Notes: a model not told the origin generated them from the letters alone. A stretch of DNA of 64,000 bases from Ralstonia insidiosa (GCF_008801405.1 NZ_VZPV01000002.1:62001-126000); one strand, 5' to 3'. Shown: positions 54,297-63,099, counted from the first letter of the stretch. Translations and numbers: made by a program.

Positions 54297-54443
54297 TTAC
54301 TCGTCGCGGTGTTCGCGCGCCTGATGGATGGCTTCCAGGGCACGGCGCGTACGCAGCTTGCGCAAGATCACCGGCACGACAATCGCGGTGGCGATCAGGC
54401 ACGGCACGGCCCAAGCAATGGTGGATTCCAGAAAAGTCGTCAT
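54297..54443 (-). CDS. Small single-pass membrane protein, 48 aa
   Basis: It starts at ATG 54443 behind GGGGGAA; the upstream in-frame codons are arginine-rich and unlikely. MTTFLESTIAWAVPCLIATA with IVVPVILRKLRTRR forms one membrane helix followed by a basic and then mixed-charge cytoplasmic tail. No family is recognised. The good ribosome site and helix design support expression. Confidence 0.55.
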   Translation of the reverse strand: MTTFLESTIAWAVPCLIATAIVVPVILRKLRTRRALEAIHQAREHRDE

Positions 54444-54543
54444 GATGCGTTCCCCCGACACATATTGCCGACGCGCACGGTCAGGTTGGCGCGCATCGCG
54501 TAGTCCCCGCAGGGCGTCATGGCGCCCTGACATGTCTCTATGA

Positions 54544-54899
54544 ACAGCTATCGGCGCCAGGCTTTCAGACTTGAATGCCCAACGTTTGCCGTTTGGTGTA
54601 TTTCCTGCCTATCGCGCCAATCTGTCAATAGATCAACGATAAGTTTGTAGAACATTGTGGCGAAGCCCTGACAGCCCTCGCGCCGGCGTGGCGCGGCGTC
54701 TTGCCAGCGCAGGTCGCTCCACGGTCTGCTCGCAAAGGTAACGGCAAGTTACGACCGCCGATGCACGCGTGCAGCAAGGACAGCCCAAGCCGTCGATTGC
54801 CCGCCTGGGCATCACAGTTTTTCTTACAAACGGTAAAGCGCGGTTGCGAGGCATTTCCATAGAGTGAGGCAAGCCCAACAACACATCCGGAGCCTCATC
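54544..54899. other. Gene-less stretch before the small lipoprotein gene
   Basis: About 356 bp with no coding frame that I can support. It includes an AT-richer part near 54590-54650 and likely holds the promoter of the lipoprotein gene. No clear -10/-35 pair was fixed. Confidence 0.4.
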
Positions 54900-55028
54900 A
54901 TGAAACGCACGATTGCCCTGCTGATCCTTGCCGCTGCTGCCGCATCCTCGCTGAGTGCCTGCGTGGTCGTGCCGGCCGGCGGGTACTACGGCCCGCACTA
55001 CTATCACCCGTACTACCGCGGCTATTGA
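54900..55028 (+). CDS. Small Tyr/His-rich lipoprotein, 42 aa
   Basis: ATG 54900 has CGGAG 9 bases upstream. MKRTIALLILAAAAASSLSA then C gives a lipoprotein signal with lipobox LSAC (Cys21). The mature part is only 22 residues, with VVVPAGGYYGPHYYHPYYRG rich in Tyr, Gly and His. Many betaproteobacteria carry such tiny lipoproteins of unknown role. The Tyr/His content might bind metal (speculative). Confidence 0.68.
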   Translation: MKRTIALLILAAAAASSLSACVVVPAGGYYGPHYYHPYYRGY

Positions 55029-55055
55029 TCCGGCGCTGACGACGCCGGAGGCGGA

Positions 55056-56132
55056 TCAGTCGCCGGCGTCGGCGCTGCCGGCTTGCTCGTTCTCAGCGGG
55101 GGATTGCTGTGCCCGCCCCTCGGCAAACGCCCTGCGGATCAGCGCGCCGCATGCCGCGCTGCGCACGTAAGCCCGTGGGGCGAGCGTCTCGCGCACGATC
55201 ATGCCGTAGTAGCGCTTGTCGGCGGTGATCCACGGATAGAAGCCGAACGCGCCGGGCGAGCTGAATGCACGATCGCCGCCGGGCTGGTCTTCAATCCAGT
55301 AGTTGAGCGCGTAGTGCCACGGCAGCGCAGCGGGCGTGCTCACTGCGGTCGGGCAACTGCCAGGCTCGGTGCACACGGCGTGCTGGCCGAGCATCTTGCC
55401 GAGCAGGTAATCGCCCCGGATCAGCCGGCGCAGAAACTGCCCGTACGCCGCAGGCGTGGCGATCATGCCGCCGGACGGTTCCGGTGCCAGGTACTTGATG
55501 CCGAGCGGCTTGTCGGCATCCCGCATGCCAGGCGTGTGACCAAGTTCGCGATCCAGCTCGTCACTGAGCGTGGCGGCATCTGCGCTGCCCAAGCCGAGGT
55601 CCACCAGCAGCTTCTGGTCATGGCCACCGTTGTAGCTGAACCGGCCAACGTGACCCGGCGTAAACGCATCATTGCGCCCGCGGCGGAAGCAGCTCTGCAC
55701 CGTGTCGTTACGATTGCAGAGCAGCGGGTTCAGCGCGTCGTAGCCCGAGCGCATGGTGAGTGCGTCGATCTCGGCCGGCGTGAGCTTGCCGCGCGTGCGC
55801 TCAACCACGTAGGCGCCAAACACCCATTTGGAGGCGGAGGCGAGCCGCACCGTCTTGTTGGCGCCAATGCGCTGGCCCTGCTGGCCGTGCATGAGCACGC
55901 CGCTGGCATCGCCGATTTCCCAGTAGTAGTCGCCCAGGCGCTGGCAATAACCAGCGTGCGCCAGTGTCGATTCAACGGCGGCACGGCGCATTGCGAGGCG
56001 CGGCTCCCCTGCATGTACCGCCCCGATCATTCCACTGCACCCGACCGCCCCCACGGCTGCCAGCACGGTGGCCCAACGGCGGCCAAGCCCTGCCAGCGCC
56101 CGAGGCTTCCGGGCGCGTTTTGCTTCCGTCAT
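55056..56132 (-). CDS. Serine beta-lactamase-fold (class C-like) exported hydrolase
   Basis: A 358-residue protein from ATG 56132. A signal or anchor segment (WATVLAAVGAVGCSGMIGAV) is followed by the SxxK motif in RLASASKWVFGAYVVER near residue 92, a tyrosine motif in GRFSYNGGHDQKLLVD near 165, and a C-terminal segment AFGFYPWITADKRYYGMIVR in place of a KTG triad. It resembles beta-lactamase-related hydrolases such as esterases and peptidases more than true AmpC enzymes. Resistance is not implied. It stands alone. Confidence 0.72.
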   Translation of the reverse strand: MTEAKRARKPRALAGLGRRWATVLAAVGAVGCSGMIGAVHAGEPRLAMRRAAVESTLAHAGYCQRLGDYYWEIGDASGVLMHGQQGQRIGANKTVRLASASKWVFGAYVVERTRGKLTPAEIDALTMRSGYDALNPLLCNRNDTVQSCFRRGRNDAFTPGHVGRFSYNGGHDQKLLVDLGLGSADAATLSDELDRELGHTPGMRDADKPLGIKYLAPEPSGGMIATPAAYGQFLRRLIRGDYLLGKMLGQHAVCTEPGSCPTAVSTPAALPWHYALNYWIEDQPGGDRAFSSPGAFGFYPWITADKRYYGMIVRETLAPRAYVRSAACGALIRRAFAEGRAQQSPAENEQAGSADAGD

Positions 56133-56540
56133 GTGTGGTTTCCTGCTTTTTATGGTGTTTTGTAGCCGCCAGCACTCTACCGCGTGTTGGTGGCGTTTCC
56201 CACCTCGTGACGTTGACATCGCACTGCAACATCCGAGCGTCGGGAAAAGGGCACGACTCTAGTGGCTCCACCTTGCAGGATGATTGTCTGGTTTGCCTGA
56301 ATCAGGTTTGAAGCGTAAGCGTTTGCGTGCTGATTTAATCGTATTTTGGACTATGGAAAACCCTTTCATATTCGCTCCCCCAATATGTCCTAGATCGCAC
56401 AGACGTGAGCCAAATGGAGTAGAGAAATCATGCCAAGGCGCACTAGCGCTCCGCGTAGAGTGTCCTAGAATGCATCCCAAGAACAGCAGAATTAAATAAA
56501 ACTAAACACGAAGGAAATACAAGGCTGTCGGGAGCAAGCC
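56133..56540. other. Gene-less, AT-richer stretch
   Basis: No frame with coding character was found. Composition falls near 56310-56400 and 56490-56520. The tgtcctagaat at 56460-56470 may be a -10 region for the short gene at 56541. Confidence 0.4.
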
Positions 56541-56762
56541 ATGGGAACGATGAGACGGGGAAGCGCGGGACTATCAACCCGCTTGGGGTGGGAACGTCAT
56601 GCTGCCGATTCGCAAGTGATCGTGCAGGTCATTCCAACGCGCCGACGCTTGTTTCAAACGTCGCGCCTTCCGCCGACACGCATTCCCGTTGTTTTGCTCT
56701 GGCTGCTTGTGATTTCCATCGCAATCGGTATCGGCCGTGTGCTGCTGCAGCGATTGTGGTGA
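56541..56762 (+). CDS. Possible small membrane protein, 73 aa
   Basis: ATG 56541 has CGGGAGC about 7 bases upstream. The N-terminal 45 residues are polar and basic. The C-terminal IPVVLLWLLVISIAIGIGRV is one membrane helix, a tail-anchored layout. No family is recognised, and codon use is less typical than its neighbours. It may be a real small protein or chance. Confidence 0.4.
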   Translation: MGTMRRGSAGLSTRLGWERHAADSQVIVQVIPTRRRLFQTSRLPPTRIPVVLLWLLVISIAIGIGRVLLQRLW

Positions 56763-57035
56763 CCATAACAATATTGAACAGAATGTGTGTACGGGGAAGG
56801 TCGCAGCGCGAGAGCGAATTTGTAGTTAAGCACCGAATTGACAGACCGCATAACGGCACCGAGGGATAGTCTGCCCCGCTTCATGGGGTTCATTGCATCC
56901 AGATGGTATTGATATCTGGAGCAGCGTCTTTCCTCCTTTCGGACATCACGCTCCCGCATGTGATCAATGCGCCGCGAAAGCGGCATGTGGGGCACGCCGC
57001 CCAAACAGCGTGCCTGATCATTGGGGGGGAGCATC

Positions 57036-57377
57036 ATGAACATCTCGTTCACCGGCAAGACTTTCAGGTCTGTGGGAGACCTGTTCTTCCAAGCCATCGT
57101 CGACGGCAAGGTCGTGAGTTGTTTTGTCACGTCCGAGGCGCTGTCGTTGTGCGACTGCGCGCATCAAAAAGCCACCGCCGAAGACGTCTATCGCAGCTAC
57201 CGCGACTGGATCGAGCAGGCCGCATCGGACTTGATCCGTGCGGGCGCGCTTGCCCCGGTGATCGTGCGCGGCCGTGATCTGGCGGCCTCGCGTGCATCCC
57301 TGCCGCACGGTGGCGTACCGGCATACGACCTGGATCGCGCACGTCAACTGCGTTTGGTCCCGCGTTCGTCGCGCTAA
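57036..57377 (+). CDS. DUF1488-like protein
   Basis: A 113-residue protein. ATG 57036 has GGGGGAGC about 4-10 bases upstream. MNISFTGKTFRSVGDLFFQA, IVDGKVVSCFVTSEALS and a following YRDWIEQAASDLIRAG helix fit the small DUF1488 family (a short beta part then a helix). The last 30 residues are basic and look disordered. The function is unknown. A stem at 57402-57425 may end the transcript. Confidence 0.65.
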   Translation: MNISFTGKTFRSVGDLFFQAIVDGKVVSCFVTSEALSLCDCAHQKATAEDVYRSYRDWIEQAASDLIRAGALAPVIVRGRDLAASRASLPHGGVPAYDLDRARQLRLVPRSSR

Positions 57378-57401
57378 GCACCCATCTCACGCAGCCTCAC
57401 G

Positions 57402-57428
57402 CATGCGGCCTTGGGGGGCCGCATGTTT
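57402..57428 (+). terminator. Possible terminator after the DUF1488-like gene
   Basis: catgcggcc-ttgggg-ggccgcatg is a perfect 9-bp stem, followed only by ttt. Confidence 0.6.
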
Positions 57429-57456
57429 GTCTGCACTGCGTGTGCGTGCGTCGGTA

Positions 57457-59145
57457 TCAATCCGCTGGAAAATCGTCTTCCCAGTATTCCTGGGGGTTGC
57501 GGCCTGTTTCAGGGCGAGCGGCTTCGCGCAGGCGTAATTCGACGCGCCGGATTTTGCCTGAGATGGTCTTGGGCAACTCGGCAAACTCGATGCGCCGCAC
57601 ACGCTTGTAAGAAGCCAGCCGGCTTTGGCAGAAGCGCAGGATGTCACGCGCCAGTTCGCGCCCAGGCTCGTGCCCGGCACGCAGCACCAGGAAGGCTTTC
57701 GGCACGGCCAGGCGCACGGGGTCGGGGCTGGGCACAACCGCGGCCTCGGCGATGGCGGGGTGCTCGATCAGCACGCTTTCCAGCTCGAACGGGCTCACGC
57801 GGTAGTCCGATGCCTTAAATACGTCGTCGGCGCGGCCAACGTAGGTGAGGTAGCCGCTTGCGTCGCGCGCGGCAATGTCTGAGGTGTGATACACGCCGCC
57901 GCGCATGGCTTCGGCCGTTTTTTCGGCGTTGCCGGCGTAGCCTTCCATCAATGCCAGCGGGCGTGATTTCAATTCGATGCAGATCTCTCCTTCGCTGGCT
58001 TCGTTGCCATCGGGGTCGCGCAAGGTGATCTGATAGCCCGGCAGCGGCCGGCCCATCGAGCCCGGCTTGACCGGCTGCCCTGGGCTGTTGCCGACCTGGC
58101 ACGTGGTTTCGGTCTGGCCGTAGCCATCACGAATGGTGATGCCCCAGGCCGCGCGTACGCGTTCGATCACCTCGGGGTTGAGCGGCTCGCCTGCGCCAAC
58201 GAGTTCACGCAATGCCGGCTTCCAGGCCGCGAGGTCTTCCTGGATCAGCATGCGCCACACGGTGGGCGGCGCGCACAGCGTGGTCACCTTGGCGCGGCAC
58301 AGCACATCGAGTGCAGCCTTGGAATCAAAGCGCGCGTAGTTGTAGACGAACACGGTGGCGCCAGCATTCCACGGCGCGAAGAAGCAGCTCCACGCATGCT
58401 TGGCCCAACCCGGTGAACTGATATTCCAGTGCACATCGCCCGGACGCAGGCCGATCCAATACAGCGTGGAAAGATGCCCCACCGGATAGCTGGCGTGCGT
58501 GTGCATCACCAGCTTGGGTTTGGACGTGGTGCCGGAGGTGAAATACAGCAGCAGCGGATCGCTCGCCTGCGTTGGCGCGTCGGGCGTGAACTCGGGCGAG
58601 GCGCCGTACGCATCTTCAAAGTGGTGCCAGCCCGCTGGCGCCTTGTCTGTGCCAGCAGCGATGCGCGTAAAGGTACCCGACACGACATCAAGCTTGGCGC
58701 AATCCGCCCCGCCCACGATCACGTGCCGCACATCGCCCATGGCAATGCGCTCGCGCAGGTCTTCGGCTGTCAGCAGCGTGGTGGCGGGAATGATGACGGC
58801 GCCAAGCTTGATGCTGGCGAGCATCACATCCCACAGCGCGGGCACGTTGCCGAGCATGAGCAGGATGCGATCCCCGCGCTGCACGCCCAGCGCGCGCAAG
58901 TGGTTGGCCACGCGTGCGGAACGCTCGGCCATCTGCGCAAACGACAGGCGTGTTTCGTTGCCCTGATCGTCGAGCACCCAGAGGGCAATGGCGTCGTTGC
59001 CGCGCGCCATGGTGTCGAAATAGTCGAGCGCCCAGTTGAAACGATCCAGCGCGGGCCATGTGAAATCGCGCACGGCGGTGTCGTAGTCCTCACGGTGCGC
59101 GAGCAGAAAGTCGCGGCACCGCAGGAATGCATCCAGCGAGGTCAT
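57457..59145 (-). CDS. AMP-binding acyl-CoA synthetase (medium-chain/benzoate type)
   Basis: A 562-residue ANL-family enzyme. ATG 59145 has CAGGAG upstream. The phosphate loop is LLYFTSGTTSKPKLVMHTH near residue 191, the adenylate-binding motif is DGYGQTETT near 343, GGVYHTSDIAARDASGYLTY leads to the hinge, and the catalytic lysine is in LPKTISGKIRRVELR near 527. It activates a carboxylic acid to acyl-CoA via acyl-AMP. The chain or ring type of the acid cannot be fixed; the length and WHNISS-like VHWNISSPGWAKHAWSCFF segment suggest the MACS group. It stands alone. Confidence 0.9.
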   Translation of the reverse strand: MTSLDAFLRCRDFLLAHREDYDTAVRDFTWPALDRFNWALDYFDTMARGNDAIALWVLDDQGNETRLSFAQMAERSARVANHLRALGVQRGDRILLMLGNVPALWDVMLASIKLGAVIIPATTLLTAEDLRERIAMGDVRHVIVGGADCAKLDVVSGTFTRIAAGTDKAPAGWHHFEDAYGASPEFTPDAPTQASDPLLLYFTSGTTSKPKLVMHTHASYPVGHLSTLYWIGLRPGDVHWNISSPGWAKHAWSCFFAPWNAGATVFVYNYARFDSKAALDVLCRAKVTTLCAPPTVWRMLIQEDLAAWKPALRELVGAGEPLNPEVIERVRAAWGITIRDGYGQTETTCQVGNSPGQPVKPGSMGRPLPGYQITLRDPDGNEASEGEICIELKSRPLALMEGYAGNAEKTAEAMRGGVYHTSDIAARDASGYLTYVGRADDVFKASDYRVSPFELESVLIEHPAIAEAAVVPSPDPVRLAVPKAFLVLRAGHEPGRELARDILRFCQSRLASYKRVRRIEFAELPKTISGKIRRVELRLREAARPETGRNPQEYWEDDFPAD

Positions 59146-59288
59146 GCCAGTCTCCTGTAGTTGGATTGCGCGCCTCGTGCGGGCACTTCTGTCCGGGCGC
59201 TCTGAAAACGCACCAGCAACTGCCACCCCAACTTATAGGAGGAAATGCCCCGCCAGACCAGCCCGGAATCACCCAGGGCGATGCGCAC

Positions 59289-59798
59289 TCATTGCGAGCG
59301 CGGCGGAAAACGAAGAAAACGGCCACCACCCAGGCTCAGCCATGCCCAGGCAGTGGCCGCAGCCACCGCACCCAGCACGGCGGCCCATTGTGCGCAGACC
59401 AGCATGAGCTCAATCGCGCCCGACATGCCCGGCAAGATCTGCGGCCATGCCGGCTCAAGCCAGCCATCGGCATCGAACCATGCCCCGCGCCCGGCGCCTG
59501 TTGCCAGCTCCACAGCCAGCAGCGCTGCGTTGATGGCGGCGAACGCCATGCCGCCGTGTGTCAGCACGCGGCTGAACACCGGCAGTTCATACAGGGGCTT
59601 GAGATGCTGGATATGCCGGGTCAACGTCCATGCGCAGACGATCAGCAGTGCGACACTCAGCGCCGCCATTGGCGCCGGGCTGCGCAGGCACACGCCCAGC
59701 GCAATCCACGCCAGCGCGTTGATTTCGTGGCGCCGATAAATGCGCAGTGCACGCGCGGCGTGCAGCAGGCCAATCGGGGGAACACCGGCAGAAGCCAT
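59289..59798 (-). CDS. Multi-pass membrane protein of unknown function
   Basis: A 169-residue protein from ATG 59798 (TGGAGC 6 bases upstream). Four hydrophobic segments are visible: LAWIALGVCL, MAALSVALLIVCAWTL, MAFAAINAALLAVELATGAG and LMLVCAQWAAVLGAVAAATA. It resembles small uncharacterised integral membrane proteins. It sits between the acyl-CoA synthetase and the LysR gene, all on the minus strand. Confidence 0.65.
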   Translation of the reverse strand: MASAGVPPIGLLHAARALRIYRRHEINALAWIALGVCLRSPAPMAALSVALLIVCAWTLTRHIQHLKPLYELPVFSRVLTHGGMAFAAINAALLAVELATGAGRGAWFDADGWLEPAWPQILPGMSGAIELMLVCAQWAAVLGAVAAATAWAWLSLGGGRFLRFPPRSQ

Positions 59799-59940
59799 GA
59801 TGTGCTCCATGAGCGGAAGGTTGGTGCGGTGCCGCACGTCTGCCATGCGTCTTGCAACTGTTTTTGCAGTGTACCGACGTGATTTCACCGGCGCGAGTTC
59901 AAACAGCGCGCCTCCCCCAAATGACGGACGGGCACCACGC

Positions 59941-60825
59941 TCAGGCCTCGCGCAAATGCTCGATCAGTTGCCGCGCAAAGACCGGCAGATCGTCAAAACT
60001 GCGCACGCAGATACGCAGCAAGCGTGTCGCCCACGCATCGGTCAGGCGCACGCGGCGAATCCCCATCGATCGCTGCAGCCGGATGGCCGCATGCTCGGGA
60101 ATCACGCCCACGCCCACGTTGCGCTCCACCATCCGGCACACCGCATCAAAGCTGCGCAGCCGCACGCGGTACTTGAGCCGATAGCCAGCGCGCGCAGCAT
60201 GGCCGGCCAGGTAGGCCTGCAGCGCGTTGTCCCCTGTCAGGCCGACAAAGGCTTCCTGCAATGTGTCGACGAAGGCCAGCTCGCGGCGCTCGGCCAATGG
60301 ATGATCGCGCGCGGTCACCAGCACCAAACGGTCATGGCGAAACGGAAACGTCTCAAGCCCCGATAGATCCACCGCATCGTTGACGATGCCGATGTCGGCA
60401 CGCCCCTGTGCAATCGCCTCGACAATTTCGTGGCTGACCAGCTCTTCCAGGTCGATGTCGACTTCAGGATGGGCCGCGAGGAAAGCGCTCAGCGTTTCGG
60501 GCAGGAACTCGGTCATGGCGGCCGTGTTGGACAACAGCCGCACGTAGCCCTTCAGCCCGCGCGCGTACTCGCCCAACTCGCCGCGCATGCGGTCCATCTG
60601 CTGCAGGACGACGCGCGCGTGATGCGCCAGCGTTCGGCCAGCGGCGGTGGTTTCCACGCCGCGCCGGTTACGCATGAGCAGCGGCGCGCCCAAGGTCTCC
60701 TCCATGCCACGAATGCGCGCACTGGCGGAGGCCAGCGTCAGGTGCGAACGCTCAGCGCCGGCGGTAATGCTGCCGGCCTCGGCGGTATGCAGGAAAAGTC
60801 GCAAATCAGTCAGATCGAAACGCAT
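59941..60825 (-). CDS. LysR-family transcriptional regulator (divergent from TauE)
   Basis: A 294-residue protein. The HTH is LTDLRLFLHTAEAGSITAGA then ERSHLTLASASARIRGMEET, and the substrate-binding domain follows (ELVSHEIVEAIAQGRADIGI). It is divergent from the TauE/SafE-family gene and its control region holds phased inverted repeats, so it probably controls that gene. Confidence 0.9.
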   Translation of the reverse strand: MRFDLTDLRLFLHTAEAGSITAGAERSHLTLASASARIRGMEETLGAPLLMRNRRGVETTAAGRTLAHHARVVLQQMDRMRGELGEYARGLKGYVRLLSNTAAMTEFLPETLSAFLAAHPEVDIDLEELVSHEIVEAIAQGRADIGIVNDAVDLSGLETFPFRHDRLVLVTARDHPLAERRELAFVDTLQEAFVGLTGDNALQAYLAGHAARAGYRLKYRVRLRSFDAVCRMVERNVGVGVIPEHAAIRLQRSMGIRRVRLTDAWATRLLRICVRSFDDLPVFARQLIEHLREA

Positions 60826-60846
60826 GGCAGGGCGAGATTGGCTTGA

Positions 60847-60920
60847 GCCTCAGTTTCACCCTGAGGCTGGATCAATGTATCGCAGATTGTGGCGGGGTCG
60901 CCAGTGGCAGAAACTGAGGC
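60847..60920. promoter_or_regulatory. Phased inverted repeats in the LysR-TauE divergent region
   Basis: gcctcagtttc (60847-60857) and gaaactgaggc (60910-60920) are a perfect 11-bp inverted pair, 63 bp centre to centre (six helical turns). A third ctgaggc copy lies at 60861-60867, making a local dyad with the first. The pattern fits tetrameric LysR binding. Confidence 0.65.
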
Positions 60921-60959
60921 ATCCTCCAACGCAACACCCCAACACATTCCTCGCCCCCA

Positions 60960-61718
60960 ATGGAATCTGCCACGCTGCTGCTTTTTGGCGCGGGCCTGCT
61001 CGCCGGCATGATGAATGCACTGGCGGGCGGCGGCTCGTTTGTCACCCTGCCTGCGCTCATGTTTGCCGGCGTGCCGTCGGTTGCGGCCAACGCGTCGAGC
61101 ACGGTCGCGCTGCTGCCCGGTGCAGCCACCTCGGCGTGGGCCTATCGCAGCGACTACCGCGGGTTCGAGCAGGTCTCGATGCGTGCGATGGTGGCGGTCA
61201 GCCTGGTCGGCGGCCTGGCGGGTGCGCTGCTGCTGATGAGCACGTCCTCGCGCGCGTTCGATTTCATCGTGCCGTGGCTGCTTCTGGTGGGCACGTTGGC
61301 GTTCACCTTCGGCAAACAGGCCGGGGCATGGTTGCGCCAGCGCATGCAGATCAACCGCACGATGCTGCTGATCGCCCAGGGCGGGCTGGCCATCTACGGC
61401 GGCTACTTTGGCGGCGCGGTCGGGATCATGATGATGGCGGTCTGGGCCCTGTTCGGCCACGACGACATCAAAGCGCTGAACGCCTCGCGCACGCTGCTGG
61501 TGGGGGCCACCAACCTGGTTGCGGTGCTGTGCTTTGCACTGGCCAAGATGGTCTGGTGGCCGCAGACGCTGGTCATGCTGGTGGCCGCCGCGCTGGGCGG
61601 CTATCTGGGCGCGCACGTCGGCAAGCGCCTGCCCGTGCCGGTTGTGCGGGCGTTGATCTCGACCTTCGGCTTTTCGATGACGGCGCTGCTGTTCTGGCGC
61701 GCCTGGTCCCACGCTTGA
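60960..61718 (+). CDS. TauE/SafE-family sulfite exporter-like membrane protein
   Basis: A 252-residue protein with about eight hydrophobic segments and the duplicated TauE motif: GGGSFVTLPALMFAGVPSVA near residue 23 and GGYFGGAVGIMMMAVWALFG near 141, each followed by an N-A-S(S/R) element. The family exports sulfite, sulfoacetate or related anions. It has no strong ribosome site. It is divergent from a LysR gene and followed by a small membrane-protein gene. The substrate is not shown. Confidence 0.88.
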   Translation: MESATLLLFGAGLLAGMMNALAGGGSFVTLPALMFAGVPSVAANASSTVALLPGAATSAWAYRSDYRGFEQVSMRAMVAVSLVGGLAGALLLMSTSSRAFDFIVPWLLLVGTLAFTFGKQAGAWLRQRMQINRTMLLIAQGGLAIYGGYFGGAVGIMMMAVWALFGHDDIKALNASRTLLVGATNLVAVLCFALAKMVWWPQTLVMLVAAALGGYLGAHVGKRLPVPVVRALISTFGFSMTALLFWRAWSHA

Positions 61719-61735
61719 GTATGAGGAGAACCGCC

Positions 61736-62026
61736 ATGTCAGACATGCAGCCTCATCCGACGCACCGCACACGCGCACCGCGCGCCCATCGCGATGCTGT
61801 GCCGATGCACGCATCGCGCCACACCGCGTACGACACCTCGCATGCCCGCCCCACCGAAGCAAAGCCCCCTGAAGCGGAAATGCTCAGCGCACAAACGGTG
61901 TTCTACATTGCGCGCGGCGTTGCCATCCTGCTGGCGGCACTCGGCATCGGCCTGGGTGCGGCCTCCAACGAAACGGAGCGCCCGGCCGCCGCATACCCCA
62001 CTTCGTCACACGCGACAACGCGTTAA
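61736..62026 (+). CDS. Small membrane protein, 96 aa
   Basis: ATG 61736 has AGGAG 8 bases upstream and follows the TauE-family stop by 17 bp, so co-transcription is likely. The N-terminal 50 residues are polar and His/Arg/Pro-rich (MQPHPTHRTRAPRAHRDAVP). One membrane helix follows (TVFYIARGVAILLAALGIGL), then a short polar tail. No family is recognised. Confidence 0.6.
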   Translation: MSDMQPHPTHRTRAPRAHRDAVPMHASRHTAYDTSHARPTEAKPPEAEMLSAQTVFYIARGVAILLAALGIGLGAASNETERPAAAYPTSSHATTR

Positions 62027-62081
62027 GAGCGCGTTATCATCCGCCCCCGCCCGCAGTACAGATCCGACATGGATCGGGCAA

Positions 62082-62193
62082 AGAAAAAGCCCGCGGGCCG
62101 GGGGGCGAGCGGGCTTAACATCTTCAGCCTTTGACGACGAAAGATGGTCGGGTGTGCTTTGTGAACGAGCAATGCGCCGGAATTCACAAAGCG
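62082..62193 (-). ncRNA. Candidate small RNA, about 112 nt
   Basis: On the minus strand a perfect -10 box (TATAAT) is followed 6 bp later by the predicted start. The RNA opens with a 10-bp stem gctttgtgaa/ttcacaaagc (62183-62192 / 62156-62165). It ends in a GC-rich terminator (aagcccgc/gcgggctt, 62087-62116) running into tttttcttt. The interval between is unstructured by eye and could base-pair with mRNAs. No open frame fits. It could also be only the terminator of the 62326-63030 gene plus an unrelated promoter. Confidence 0.6.
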
Positions 62194-62198
62194 AGGCC

Positions 62199-62204
62199 AT
62201 TATA
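62199..62204 (-). promoter_or_regulatory. Consensus -10 box of the candidate small RNA
   Basis: TATAAT on the minus strand, preceded by tttt. The -35 region is not a good TTGACA match. Confidence 0.55.
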
Positions 62205-62325
62205 AAAAGGTCACGCCCCCCGCCATACCCCAACAACGAGGGGGGTCCGCGCCGTTTTCTTTAAGGACTGTTCATACGTCCGATAAGAGACGCGCCTTAG
62301 CCGACCACTTGGTCGCCGGATGGCC
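62205..62325. other. Gap between candidate small RNA and membrane protein gene
   Basis: 121 bp with no gene. A cccccc...gggggg pair (about 62215-62245) can form a stem upstream of the RNA promoter. Confidence 0.35.
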
Positions 62326-63030
62326 TCAAGCGCGGACGTTGGCTTCCGACATCACGCGAATGCTGCGCTCGATGCGGATCTGCACAATCAGCAGCACCAG
62401 CATGATGAACGCCGAGAACAGCGCGGCAATCATGTACACCGAGATATAGACGCCCGAGCGCTTGCCGCTGGCATCCAGCTTGGCCTCATCCTTCGCGTTG
62501 GAGATGCGCTCTTTCTCGGCGGCGTAGGCCATGTGGTAATCGACAAACACCTTGTTGACGATCGCGTAGAACGCCTCGCTGGTCTTGGCCTGCTTGGCCA
62601 CATCGGCACGGCCCAGCACCTGGTCCAGATACGCCGTCTGCGAGGCCAGGAACGGCTCGCCCTGATCAGGATCTTCCAGCGCCCCGATCACCAGTTCATG
62701 CACTTCCGCCTTGTCAAACTGGAACGATGCACCCAGCAGCGTCTTGCCGTGCTTGTTGATGACGTCCGCCAGTGCCGCTTCCAGCTTGGCCGCACCGGGG
62801 TGCTGCTTGGCGGCATCCTCGCCCGCCCCCTCTGCCGCATCGTCGTCGAGCTTGAACGCCGAGGCCTTGATGTCGATGGCCTCCGAGACGGTTGCCGGCT
62901 TGGCGTTGTAGTCGCTCACCGCGCTCACGCCCAGCACCACCACGCCCACCAGCACGATCGTGGCCAGCGCCAGCACGAGAATCCGCATCAGCTGCAGATA
63001 ACCACTTTCGACTTTATTGAGAACGCTCAT
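62326..63030 (-). CDS. Two-helix membrane protein of unknown function
   Basis: A 234-residue protein. TM1 is near residues 14-38 (LMRILVLALATIVLVGVVVL) and TM2 near 197-220 (SVYMIAALFSAFIMLVLLIV). Between them is a periplasmic, largely helical domain with acidic stretches (KLDDDAAEGAGEDAAKQHPG). The C-terminus is short and basic. No family is recognised. It may form a unit with the thioredoxin-fold and BNR genes upstream on the same strand, 69 bp away. Confidence 0.65.
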   Translation of the reverse strand: MSVLNKVESGYLQLMRILVLALATIVLVGVVVLGVSAVSDYNAKPATVSEAIDIKASAFKLDDDAAEGAGEDAAKQHPGAAKLEAALADVINKHGKTLLGASFQFDKAEVHELVIGALEDPDQGEPFLASQTAYLDQVLGRADVAKQAKTSEAFYAIVNKVFVDYHMAYAAEKERISNAKDEAKLDASGKRSGVYISVYMIAALFSAFIMLVLLIVQIRIERSIRVMSEANVRA

Positions 63031-63099
63031 TTCCCTGCCTTTGTTGTGAATTGGGGCCGGGATTATTTCAGAGCGCTTCCTCCAGTAGGTTAAGAGAGC

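Noticed and set aside
62087..62116. Terminator for the + strand gene ending at 62026
   Set aside because: The T-run is on the minus-strand side (tttttcttt); on the + strand the stem is followed by taacatc, so it ends minus-strand transcription.
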